From: Acidimicrobiales bacterium
Lineage (GTDB): Bacteria; Actinomycetota; Acidimicrobiia; Acidimicrobiales; Iamiaceae
Length of the DNA stretch: 64,000 nt
NCBI GenBank assembly: GCA_035630295.1
Contig: DASQKY010000023.1
Span: forward strand, 1-64,000
Reading direction: 5' to 3'
A model generated the notes under the pieces. It saw nothing but the letters and a program-made list of their open reading frames with translations. It was not told where the DNA came from and did no database searches. Each line of letters opens with the position of its first letter. The stretch's first letter is position 1. This document shows, in pieces, positions 45,963 to 54,641 of this stretch. A program made the position numbers and the translations under genes.

Positions 45963-46010
45963 CGCTCCCGTTGGGGCCGGCGGAGCCGCCGGTCAACCCC
46001 GGTGGGAGCG
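45963..46010 (-). promoter_or_regulatory. nested hairpin at the start of the rho leader
   Basis: Outer arms CGCTCCC (45963-45969) and GGGAGCG (46004-46010) enclose an inner stem CCGGCGG (45977-45983)/CCGCCGG (45986-45992). The predicted transcription start from the TATGCT hexamer (46016-46021) falls at the edge of the outer arm. It could be a leader structure for rho autoregulation or a terminator of the upstream mutase gene. Confidence 0.4.
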
Positions 46011-46015
46011 CCGCC

Positions 46016-46021
46016 AGCATA
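46016..46021 (-). promoter_or_regulatory. -10-like TATGCT for rho
   Basis: TATGCT fits TANNNT and is the only such hexamer in the 211-base gap before rho; it would give a leader of about 140 bases, long compared with neighbouring genes. Confidence 0.4.
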
Positions 46022-46078
46022 GCCGCCGCCCCCGCCCGACCCGTCCCCGGGGTGACTGCCTGGGGCCGGGGCCGCCGC

Positions 46079-47242
46079 TCAGGCCGGCGGGGCCACCAGG
46101 CGGGGCAGGAGGGCGTGGCCGGGCACCGGGGTGAGGTCGGCCACGGCGGCCTCGGTGTAGGTCCCGCCCGGGCCGTCGTGGGCCGAGTCGACCAGCAGGT
46201 AGGGCACCGGCTCGGCGGTGTGGGTCTTGGTCCGCAGGGGCGTGCCGTGGTCGGGCAGGAGGAGCAGGCGCCATGGGCCCAGGGCATCGAGGCCCGGCAC
46301 CAGGTCGGCCAGGATGCGGCGGTCCCAGTTCTCCAGGGCCCTGACCTTCTCCTCCACGTCGCCGGCGTGGCCGGCCTCGTCGGTGGCCTCCACGTGGATG
46401 ACGAACAGGTCGGCGCCGGCCTCCAGGCCGGCCAGCGCGGCGTCGCGCTTGGCCTCGTACGCGGTGTCGTACCAGCCGGTGGCCCCGGGGACCTCCACCA
46501 CGTCCATGTCGGTGAGGACGCCCAGGCCCCGCACCAGGTCCACCGCGGTGACCATGCCGGCGTCCACGCCGTGGGTGGTGGCGAACGACGGCAGCCGGGG
46601 CTGTGGCCCCTGGCCCCACAGCCACACCTGGGTGGCGGCCAACGGGGACGGGCCCACCACGGCCCGGCTGGCCTCCATCAGCTCCCGCAGGCGAGGGGCG
46701 GCCGGGCCGGTGGGCCACACCGCGGCCTTGTCGCTCAGGTCGTGGGGCGGGGTGCAGCCGGCCTCGGCCAGGGCCCTCGGCGCCACCATGATGTGGCGGT
46801 ACTGGACCCCGGGGTGGAACGAGATGCCGTCGCCGCCCAGCTCGGCGTCCAGGGCGGCGATCACCTCGGCCGCCGCCTCGGTGGACGGGTGGCCCCCGGC
46901 GAAGTCGGCCATGACCCCCTCCGGCGTGCCGTCGTCGGCCAGGGTGACCAGGTTGCAGCGGTAGGCCACCTGGTCGGGCTGGAGGCGCAGGCCCAGGGCG
47001 GCGGCCTCGATGGGGGCCCGCCCGGTGTGGTGGACGGCCGGGTCGTAGCCCAGGATGCTCATGTTGCCCACGTCGCTGCCGGGCGCCATGCCCGGGGGGA
47101 TGACCGCGGCCCGGCCCACCTCGCCCCGCGCCGCCAGCGCCTCGAGCGTCGGCGTGGACGCGGCCTGGAGGGGGGTGAGCCCGTCGAGCGCGTCGACCGG
47201 CTCGTCGGCGCAACCGTCGGGGACGCAGACCACGTACTTCAC
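46079..47242 (-). CDS. apgM: cofactor-independent phosphoglycerate mutase, archaeal type (ApgM-like)
   Basis: Alkaline-phosphatase-fold enzyme interconverting 3- and 2-phosphoglycerate; members are sometimes mislabelled homoserine kinase. The metal-binding aspartate and start lie in KYVVCVPDGCADEPV; APGSDVGNMSILGYDP carries the nucleophilic serine region; HVEATDEAGHAGD and LLLPDHGTP hold metal ligands near the C terminus. 387 residues, typical. The GTG start lies 6 bases after CAGGCT. It stands immediately upstream of rho on the same strand, with a 211-base gap containing the rho promoter. Confidence 0.9.
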   Translation of the reverse strand: MKYVVCVPDGCADEPVDALDGLTPLQAASTPTLEALAARGEVGRAAVIPPGMAPGSDVGNMSILGYDPAVHHTGRAPIEAAALGLRLQPDQVAYRCNLVTLADDGTPEGVMADFAGGHPSTEAAAEVIAALDAELGGDGISFHPGVQYRHIMVAPRALAEAGCTPPHDLSDKAAVWPTGPAAPRLRELMEASRAVVGPSPLAATQVWLWGQGPQPRLPSFATTHGVDAGMVTAVDLVRGLGVLTDMDVVEVPGATGWYDTAYEAKRDAALAGLEAGADLFVIHVEATDEAGHAGDVEEKVRALENWDRRILADLVPGLDALGPWRLLLLPDHGTPLRTKTHTAEPVPYLLVDSAHDGPGGTYTEAAVADLTPVPGHALLPRLVAPPA

Positions 47243-47277
47243 CGCCCCAGCCTGGCACGGGCCAGGGGGGACGCGGG

Positions 47278-50200
47278 TCAGCTCATCTCGACGCGGTTCT
47301 TGCCGGCCCGCTTGGCCCGGTACATCGAGTCGTCGGCCAGCTCCATCAGGGTGTCGACGTCGTCGACGGAGGTGACGCCGACCAGGTCGGCCCGGCCCAC
47401 CCCGATCGAGACCCCCACCGACAACGGGCCGGCCCCCGCCACCTCGATGGGCCGGCCCACGCTCTCTCGGGCCCGCTCCGCCACCCGGGCCAGCTCCTCG
47501 TCGGACACGCCGAAGGAGACGACGACGAACTCGTCGCCCCCGAGGCGGGCCACCACGTCGTCGGCCCGGACCACGGCCCGCAGGCGCCGGGCCACCTCCA
47601 CCAAGGCGGTGTCGCCGGCGGCGTGGCCCCACGTGTCGTTGACCACCTTGAAGTCGTCGAGGTCGCAGAACAGGACGCCCACCCGGGGCCCGCCGCCAGG
47701 GCCGCCCGGGGCCCCGGGGCCGTCGGGGCCGCCAGAACCGGCGGCGTCGGTGGCGTCGTCACCGCCCATGGCCGCCCGCAGGGCCGACTCCAGGCCCAGC
47801 CGGTTGGCCACCCCGGTGAGGGGGTCGGTCTCGGCCCGGGCCGAGAGGGTCTCGGCCGTGGAGCGCAGGTCGGCCACGTCGCGCGACAGGCTGCTCAGGT
47901 CCGAGCTGAGGCGGGCGTGGTCGATGGCGGCGATGGCCTGGGCCGAGAGCACCCGCAGGGCCTCGACCCGCTCCGACTCGACGCCGTGGGGGGCGGCGTC
48001 GCTCTCGAACACGAAGGCCCCCGTGGTGCCCGTGGCCCGGCCCAGGGGCAGCCCCAGCAGGGCCCGGGGGGCCCGGTCCCGCAGGGCCGTGTCGGCCCGG
48101 AAGCGGCGGTCGTCGGCCGGGTCGACCAGCACCAGCACCTGGCGGGTGCGCAGCACGTAGTTCATGGCCTGGAGGCTGAGGTGCGGGTGGTCCGCCGGGT
48201 CCGGCGACGGCAGCGGCGTCACCTGCACCGCCCCGTCCACGACCTCGGCCGCCACCTCCACCACCGGGCCCCGGGCCGAGCTGAGCACCAGGAAGCCCCG
48301 GCTGGCCCCGGCGTGGCGCATGAGGATCTCGACCATGCGCTCCAGGAACTCCCGGACCTCCAGCTCCTGGCCCAGCAGGCGGCTGGCCTCGGCCAGGGTC
48401 TCGGCCGCCACCGTGTCGGCCGGTCGGTCGGGCACCCGGCCCGGGTCGGCCCCCGACGTGGGCCGGGTCAGGGGCCGGCCGCCCAGGGCCCCGACGCCGG
48501 GCAGGCGGTCGGTGTGGGCCGCGGCCACGGCGTCGGCGCCCCAGGCCTGCCAGGCGTCGAGCGCCGCGGTGGCGTAGTGGCGGGCCAACTGGGCGCGGCC
48601 CCTCACGTGGTGGAAGCGGGCCGCCCGCTCGGCGGCCAGGCCCAGGTCGCACAGGGCCCCGTGCTCGGTGGCCAGGCGCACCGCCTCCTCGTAGCGCTCC
48701 ATGGCCCGGGTGCCGCGCCGGTCGCCGCCGTCGGCCTCGGCCAGGACGGCCTCGACCAGGGCCACCCGGTGGGCGGTGTTGGCCGGGGCGTGGCGGGCCA
48801 TGCGCCGCAGGGGCACCAGCGCCCGCTCGACCCGGACCCGGCGGCGGGCCCGCTCGGCCGGTCCCGGCGCGGCGGCCACCGAGGCCGCGGCCAGGAGGGC
48901 GGCCTGGAAGCGGTGGAGGCCGACCACGGCCTGGCCCGGGGCCGTGCGCAGCAGCGGGGCGGCGGCGGCCACGGCCTCGGCCGCCACCTCGTCGCGCCCG
49001 TGGGCCAGGGCCACCAGGGCCCGCAGGGTGTGGACGATGACGGCCATCTCGCCCCGGCGGGGCTTGGCCGCCAGCCACGCCGTGGAGGAGAAGGTCGGCC
49101 CGTCGAGCACCCCGTCGGCCAGGCCCCGGCGCAGGTCGGACACGGCCTGGCCCACCACGTCGACCCGGGCCTGGAAGGCGGTCTCGCCCAGGCGGCCCAG
49201 GTCGGCGGCCACGGTGGAGGCGTCGGCCTCGACGGCGCGGAGGGGACGCCCGGCCAGGAGGGCGTGGAGGACGGCGAACGTGCCCCCGGTCAGGCCGTAG
49301 CCCCGGGTCCGGGTGGCCAGGCTGTCCTGGTAGCGGTGGCGCAGGGGGTCGACGGTGGCGTCGAGGGGCTCGCCCCAGTGGCGCACGAAGGCGTCGTAGG
49401 CGAAGCCGACCATGGTCGTGTTGGTGCCGCCCCGCTCGGCCAGGGCCATGCCCACCCGCCCGAACCGCAGCCCCCGCTCGGTGCCCACCGGCCCGGAGAT
49501 GGACAGCATGCCGTAGCCGACCAGGAAGTAGGCCGAGGCGTCGCTCACCCCGTGGCGGGCCGTGAGCCGCGTGCCCCGCAGGACGAGGAGCACGTGGGTG
49601 AGGGGCTGGTCGACGTACGCCAGGTGGACGCAGCCCAGCATGGCGTCGAGGGCGGCCACCAGCCGCTCGTCGGTGAGGCGGGGGGCGGCCAGGAAGGCCT
49701 CGGGCTCGGTGGTGCCCAGCTCGGCCCGGGTGCGGGCCAGCTCGACGGCCATGTCGCGCCACGTCGGCCGGGCCGGGATGGGCTGCCCCAACTCGTCCAG
49801 GATGCCCCGCAGCTCACCGAGGCCCCCGTCGTGGTCCTGGCGGGTCCAGGCCCGCATGCCCAGCACCCGCATGGCCCGCACCCGCTGGGTGGCGGTCGGG
49901 CCGTGGGCCCAGGCGTCGGCCAGCAGGTCGTCGACCGCCTCGGGTTGGACCACCATCAGGCCGTTCTCGGCGGCCCGGAGGTGCAGCTCGAAGGTCCGCT
50001 CGGGCTCCTCGGCCCAGCCCCACTCGCCCAGGGCGGCGATGGCGGCCCGCTGGAGGTCGAGGGCCTCCCGGAAGGCACCGCCCCGGTGGGCGGCTCGGGC
50101 CCCGTCCTCGCACAGGGTGACGTAGAGCTGCCGGGTGGCCGGGTCGTCGGCCACGGGCGCGGAGGCGGCCAGGAGGCGGATGACCTCCAGGCGGTGGCCG

Positions 50201-52224
50201 TCGGAGAGGTCGGGGCGGCCCGCGGCGTCGGTGTCGGCCACGGCCAGCACGGCCCGGGCCGCGGTGCGCTCCAGGGCGGAGCGGGCCTCGGGGGTGAGCC
50301 GGTCGAGGGCGGCCCGGCGGACGCCGTCGTCCAGGCACGCCACCGCGGCCGAGCCGTCGAGGGCCCGGGCGAACACGTGGGCCACCGCTCCCCGGTCGAC
50401 CACGGCCTGGGCGGCCAGCGGGGTGAGGTCCAGGGCCTCGGCCACCATGGGGGCCCCGGCGGCCCGGCCGGCCACGGCCACCAGGTCCAGCGCGGCGCGC
50501 ACGTCGGGGGCCAGGGCCTCGACCCGGTGGACGGCCACCTCGGTCAGGGTCGGGGGCGTCTCCTGCTGGAGGGCGGCGGCCGACCAGCGCCAGCGGCCGG
50601 CGTCGACGTCGACCCAGATCTCTCCCCGGTCGAGCAGGTCCCACACGTCCGACAGGGCGACCCGGGGGCTGCCGCCGGAGCGGCGCCAGACGGCGTCGGC
50701 CAGCTCGGCCACGTCGTCGGGGGCGGTGCCCGTGCCCGAGGCCACGAGGTGCCGGAGGGCCACCCGGTCCAGGGGCGGCAGCTCGAGGTCGTGCACCGCC
50801 ACGCCCCGACCCCGCATGCGCCCGAGCACCTTCTCCAGGCGGGCCGAGCGCCCGCCGGTGACCACGACGGACAGGAAGGCCCCCACGTCGGCGTGGCCCC
50901 CGATGGCCTCCAGGGCCCCGAGGAAGGTGTCGTCGCCCAGGTCGCCGTCGTCGAACACGGCCACCAGCGGCGGCATGTGCTCGGCCAGGGCCGCCACCGC
51001 GGCCCGGGTGGCCCGCCCGACCCGGGCCACGGCCTCCTCCGGGGAGGTGGCCCGGGGTTCGGGCTGGGGCCCGGCCAGCAGCTCCAGGGCCGGCAGGACC
51101 TGGGTGGCCACCGGCAGGTCGGGGCCCAGGCGCTGGCGCAGCTCGGCCTGCACGGCCCGCACGATGGGCTCGGGGGCGGTCAGGAGCTGGTCCACGAACT
51201 GCTCCATGACCTCGGCCCCGGAGCGGAAGGGGACGATGGCCCCCGGGTCGTCGAGGGTGGCGACGCCGCAGAGGATGCCCCGGCCGGCCAGGTCGTCGCA
51301 CAGGGCCCGGACGACGGAGGTGCGGCCGGAGCCGGGCGCCCCCCGCAGGACGACGACGCGGGCCACCCGGTCGGCGCCCACGGCGGCGGCCACCGACCGC
51401 AGCTCCTCGCGCACCTCGTCCCGGCCCACGACGTGGCGGGGGTCCTCCCAGCGGAGGGCGGGGCCGTCGGTGTCGAGGGGGAAGGGCGGGCAGTCGCCCT
51501 CGGCGGCCAGCCGCTCCCGCACCCAGCGGAGGTCGCCGACCAGGCCCAGCACCGACCGGTAGCGCTGGCGGGGGTGGGCCTCGGCGGCCCGCTCCAGCAC
51601 CGCGGCCAGGGCCGGGGGCGGGTCCAGCCCCAGACCGTCGAGGGCCTGGGCCAGGGTGGCGGCCAGGGCCAGCTGGTCGCTGGCGGGATCGGCGGGGGTG
51701 GGGCGGGGGCCCTGCTGCTCGGGGGCGGCGTGGAGGCCGTGGCCGGGCCGGCGGGGCCGGAGCCCGGCCGGGGTGGCGTCGTACAGGTCGACCAGCAGGG
51801 CGCCGGTGGCGGTGAGGACCACGTGGTGGCCGTCCACGGCGCGGTGCACCACGCCCCGGGCGTGCAGGGCGGCCAGGGCCCGGCCCACGGCCACGCCCAC
51901 GTCGAGGACGTCCAGCAGGCCCAGCCCCCCGGCCTCCACCGCCTCGGCCAGGGTCGGGCCCTCGGGGTCGTCGAGGACCAGGGCCACCCGGGTCGGGAGG
52001 TCGACCAGGTCCCGGGCCCCGACCAGGTGGGGGTGGTCGACGGCGGCGGTGGCCTCGTGCTCGCGCCGGAGGCGCTCGCGCGACGCGTCGGTGGGCAGGT
52101 CCGAGGCGTGGGTCTTGACCAGGACCCGCCCACCGTCGTCGGCCCGGGCGCGCAGCACCAACGTGTCGCCCCGCTGGTGCAGGACGTCGAGGTCGGTGAG
52201 GCCCGTCAGGCCGGTGACCTTCAC
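47278..52224 (-). CDS. pseudokinase-ATPase-GAF-GGDEF signalling protein (predicted diguanylate cyclase)
   Basis: A 1648-residue cytoplasmic protein. Residues 1-240 resemble a Ser/Thr kinase domain but the catalytic loop reads VVHRAVDG (Asp replaced by Ala130 region) and DFG reads DLY (147-149), so it is probably a pseudokinase. Residues 290-650 are an AAA/STAND-type ATPase whose Walker A is GAPGSGRTS, with Arg for Lys. A long helical repeat region follows, then a GAF domain (about 1330-1460) and a GGDEF domain with an intact GGDEF at 1562-1566 and an RxxD inhibitory site before it. The output is predicted to be c-di-GMP. The GTG start overlaps the stop of the FAD oxidoreductase gene. Confidence 0.88.
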   Translation of the reverse strand: MKVTGLTGLTDLDVLHQRGDTLVLRARADDGGRVLVKTHASDLPTDASRERLRREHEATAAVDHPHLVGARDLVDLPTRVALVLDDPEGPTLAEAVEAGGLGLLDVLDVGVAVGRALAALHARGVVHRAVDGHHVVLTATGALLVDLYDATPAGLRPRRPGHGLHAAPEQQGPRPTPADPASDQLALAATLAQALDGLGLDPPPALAAVLERAAEAHPRQRYRSVLGLVGDLRWVRERLAAEGDCPPFPLDTDGPALRWEDPRHVVGRDEVREELRSVAAAVGADRVARVVVLRGAPGSGRTSVVRALCDDLAGRGILCGVATLDDPGAIVPFRSGAEVMEQFVDQLLTAPEPIVRAVQAELRQRLGPDLPVATQVLPALELLAGPQPEPRATSPEEAVARVGRATRAAVAALAEHMPPLVAVFDDGDLGDDTFLGALEAIGGHADVGAFLSVVVTGGRSARLEKVLGRMRGRGVAVHDLELPPLDRVALRHLVASGTGTAPDDVAELADAVWRRSGGSPRVALSDVWDLLDRGEIWVDVDAGRWRWSAAALQQETPPTLTEVAVHRVEALAPDVRAALDLVAVAGRAAGAPMVAEALDLTPLAAQAVVDRGAVAHVFARALDGSAAVACLDDGVRRAALDRLTPEARSALERTAARAVLAVADTDAAGRPDLSDGHRLEVIRLLAASAPVADDPATRQLYVTLCEDGARAAHRGGAFREALDLQRAAIAALGEWGWAEEPERTFELHLRAAENGLMVVQPEAVDDLLADAWAHGPTATQRVRAMRVLGMRAWTRQDHDGGLGELRGILDELGQPIPARPTWRDMAVELARTRAELGTTEPEAFLAAPRLTDERLVAALDAMLGCVHLAYVDQPLTHVLLVLRGTRLTARHGVSDASAYFLVGYGMLSISGPVGTERGLRFGRVGMALAERGGTNTTMVGFAYDAFVRHWGEPLDATVDPLRHRYQDSLATRTRGYGLTGGTFAVLHALLAGRPLRAVEADASTVAADLGRLGETAFQARVDVVGQAVSDLRRGLADGVLDGPTFSSTAWLAAKPRRGEMAVIVHTLRALVALAHGRDEVAAEAVAAAAPLLRTAPGQAVVGLHRFQAALLAAASVAAAPGPAERARRRVRVERALVPLRRMARHAPANTAHRVALVEAVLAEADGGDRRGTRAMERYEEAVRLATEHGALCDLGLAAERAARFHHVRGRAQLARHYATAALDAWQAWGADAVAAAHTDRLPGVGALGGRPLTRPTSGADPGRVPDRPADTVAAETLAEASRLLGQELEVREFLERMVEILMRHAGASRGFLVLSSARGPVVEVAAEVVDGAVQVTPLPSPDPADHPHLSLQAMNYVLRTRQVLVLVDPADDRRFRADTALRDRAPRALLGLPLGRATGTTGAFVFESDAAPHGVESERVEALRVLSAQAIAAIDHARLSSDLSSLSRDVADLRSTAETLSARAETDPLTGVANRLGLESALRAAMGGDDATDAAGSGGPDGPGAPGGPGGGPRVGVLFCDLDDFKVVNDTWGHAAGDTALVEVARRLRAVVRADDVVARLGGDEFVVVSFGVSDEELARVAERARESVGRPIEVAGAGPLSVGVSIGVGRADLVGVTSVDDVDTLMELADDSMYRAKRAGKNRVEMS

Positions 52225-54419
52225 CCGGGCCCGGGCCCCCCGGCGGCGGCGAGGGTCGTCGCCGCCTCGGCCTCGACCAGGTCGGGCCGGGCGAAGGCGT
52301 AGCCCACGATGCTCCCCAGGGTGGGGGCGCCGGTGAGGGCGTGGGCGGCCAGCAGGCCGGACATGACCGCCCCCTCGAAGGACCCGATGTTCATGCCGGT
52401 GAAGATCCAGTCGCTGGCCAGGGCCAGGTTGGTGGCCCCGCTCTGCCAGGCCTGGGGCCGCAGCGAGCCGCTGCCCGGGGGCGAGGGCACGTAGCGCTCG
52501 CAGGGGTCGATGTTGGCCCGCCAGTACTGGCGGTCGACCCGGGCCTGGCCCACGCCCTCGTCGTCGGCCGGGCACCACAGGCCGGCCAGGTCGAAGGCCT
52601 CGGGGGTGAAGGGCTGGGTGCCGGCCGCGGGCATGACCGAGACGGCGGTGCGCAGCCACTGCACGAACGTGGCCTTCGACTGGTCGTCGAACAGGGCCGG
52701 CGTGTCGTGCTGGTCGGCCGCCGGCCAGGGCCCCCGGTGGGCCAGCGGGCCGCACAGGTAGACCAGGCCGCGGGGGCCGCCCTCGGCCGGCCAGTTCTCG
52801 GCCGCCAGCACGTCGGACATGTCGGCCAGGCCCAGGGGCGAGACGGCGGCGGTGGCGCACACCCGGTCGGTGCCGGCCAGCTTGGGGAAACCGAGCTCCT
52901 GGGTGGTGCGCTCGGTCCACATCTGGGCGGCGATGGTGGCGATGCCCTCCATGGCCTCCACGGCCGGGGCCCAGGCGGCGTGGGCCACCAGGTCGGGGGC
53001 CACGTGGGGCAGGCACGGCAGGGGCAGGGCGCTGACCACCTGGTCGAAGTGCTCACCGAGGACCAGGGTCTCCCGGGCCACGGGCTCCCACGGCGACCAC
53101 CAGGACTCCAGGTCGACGTGCTGGGCCTCCAGCTCGGCGCCCTGCTCCAGCTGGCCGTAGACGGGCGTGGCCGGCCAGCCCAGGGTGCCGTCGGGTAGCA
53201 GGACCAGGGGGTCGTACGGCGCGCCGTCGACGGTGGTGGCCTGGACGTCGACCTCGATGCGGTCGACGGCGCCGGTGGCGGGGTCGTAGGAGATCTCCCG
53301 CACGTTGCGGAAGAACTGGAAGTCCACGCCCCGCTCCGCCGCCACCCGGTAGAAGGGGGCCACCACGGTGTCGCCGGTGCCCCGGGTGAACCAGTAGCTG
53401 CCCTGCCCGCAGGAGAGGAGCTGGCGGAGGGCGAACCACAGGAACGACGAGGCCGCCATGGTGGGGGGCAGGCTCACGTCGCCCTGGGGGAACTGGAAGC
53501 AGATCTGGGCCGCCACCTGGACGACGCTGCTGGTGAGGGCGGCCTCGGCCATGCCGTGGCGCCGGCACCAGGCGATGTAGTCCTCGCCGTCCACGGTGGC
53601 CAGGCCGGCGGTGAAGATCTCGTCGGCCACCACCCCCCGGGCCAGGGTGGTGTACAGCTCCACCTGGCACCACACCGAGCGGATGCGGGCGTAGCGGCTG
53701 GTCCCCTCGTGCCGGTCGACCTCGGCGGCCAGGCGGCGGCGGGTCTCCTCCAGCAGGGAGAGCGCGGGGGCGTGGTGCTCGGGGTCGGGGGCCGACGGGT
53801 GGGCCCGCTCCCGCTCGGCGGCGCGGCGCAGGGCCCGGGCGTGGAGCTCGAGGTCGAAGGCGTGGCCGGAGGGGTCCACCGAGTGCCCGAAGGCCTCCTC
53901 CACCAGCGTGACGACCAGGTCGAGGAGCTCGGCCACCAGGACCAGGGGCCCGGGGTAGTCCTGGGGGCCCCACGGGTCCAGGTCGTTGTGGGGCATGACC
54001 TGGCCGGTGATCTCCCACCGCCGGTCGAGGACGTCGGCCAGCTGGAGGTAGTTGCTGGGGACGAGCTGGTCGCCGATGGGCTCGCCGGCCGGCGTGGGCG
54101 AGGGCGGGAGCTCCTGCAGGCACTGGTCCAGCATCCGCATGGCGTTGGTGTACATGTTGCCGAACAGGTGGATGCCGTGCTCCTGGATGCGGGCGTCGCC
54201 CTCCAGGCGCCAGCCCCCGTCGCCGTCGGGCACGATCGTGCCCCGCCGGCCGGTGGCCCCCTTGCCCCCGAGGCGCCAGCCCATCTGGAGGACGGTCACC
54301 TCGTACTCGTCCCGCCAGTGGGGGTGCAGCTCGGGGTCGGTGAGCGACAGCGCCGTCGCCAAGCCGGCCGGCCCCCCTCCCACGATGACGATCCTGCGAC
54401 GCTCAGCCACGGCAACCAC
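52221..54419 (-). CDS. FAD-dependent oxidoreductase (amine oxidase/carotenoid desaturase-like)
   Basis: A 732-residue flavoprotein. The FAD-binding Rossmann motif is IVIVGGGPAGLATALSL near the N terminus, followed by an acidic strand-2 region and a GWRLGGKGATGRRG segment typical of phytoene-desaturase-like enzymes. The C-terminal FAD site lies in NLALASDWIFTGMNIGSFEGAV. It is larger than known desaturases by about 200 residues in the middle. Substrate unknown. GTG at 54419 has GGAGAGG upstream; a second GTG (54410) is possible. A direct repeat CTGTCGG lies about 90 bases upstream (54507-54526). It is coupled to the GGDEF gene, which suggests linked regulation. Confidence 0.83.
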   Translation of the reverse strand: MVAVAERRRIVIVGGGPAGLATALSLTDPELHPHWRDEYEVTVLQMGWRLGGKGATGRRGTIVPDGDGGWRLEGDARIQEHGIHLFGNMYTNAMRMLDQCLQELPPSPTPAGEPIGDQLVPSNYLQLADVLDRRWEITGQVMPHNDLDPWGPQDYPGPLVLVAELLDLVVTLVEEAFGHSVDPSGHAFDLELHARALRRAAERERAHPSAPDPEHHAPALSLLEETRRRLAAEVDRHEGTSRYARIRSVWCQVELYTTLARGVVADEIFTAGLATVDGEDYIAWCRRHGMAEAALTSSVVQVAAQICFQFPQGDVSLPPTMAASSFLWFALRQLLSCGQGSYWFTRGTGDTVVAPFYRVAAERGVDFQFFRNVREISYDPATGAVDRIEVDVQATTVDGAPYDPLVLLPDGTLGWPATPVYGQLEQGAELEAQHVDLESWWSPWEPVARETLVLGEHFDQVVSALPLPCLPHVAPDLVAHAAWAPAVEAMEGIATIAAQMWTERTTQELGFPKLAGTDRVCATAAVSPLGLADMSDVLAAENWPAEGGPRGLVYLCGPLAHRGPWPAADQHDTPALFDDQSKATFVQWLRTAVSVMPAAGTQPFTPEAFDLAGLWCPADDEGVGQARVDRQYWRANIDPCERYVPSPPGSGSLRPQAWQSGATNLALASDWIFTGMNIGSFEGAVMSGLLAAHALTGAPTLGSIVGYAFARPDLVEAEAATTLAAAGGPGPG

Positions 54420-54641
54420 CCGTCCCTCTCCGGCCCGCACCGCGGGCCCCATCTTGCCCGCCGGGGCTCGGCGGGGCGAAGCGTCCCATCGGCTCGGCGG
54501 TGGCCGCCGACAGGTCTGACCGACAGTCACCGTCGTCATCCCACGGACCGTGGCAGGCACGATGACTCTGAGGTGGCATGGACACGCACAGTGACGCCGC
54601 TGGGGCCGGGCGGGCCCGGGCCCGGCGCGCCGGGCCGCTCC

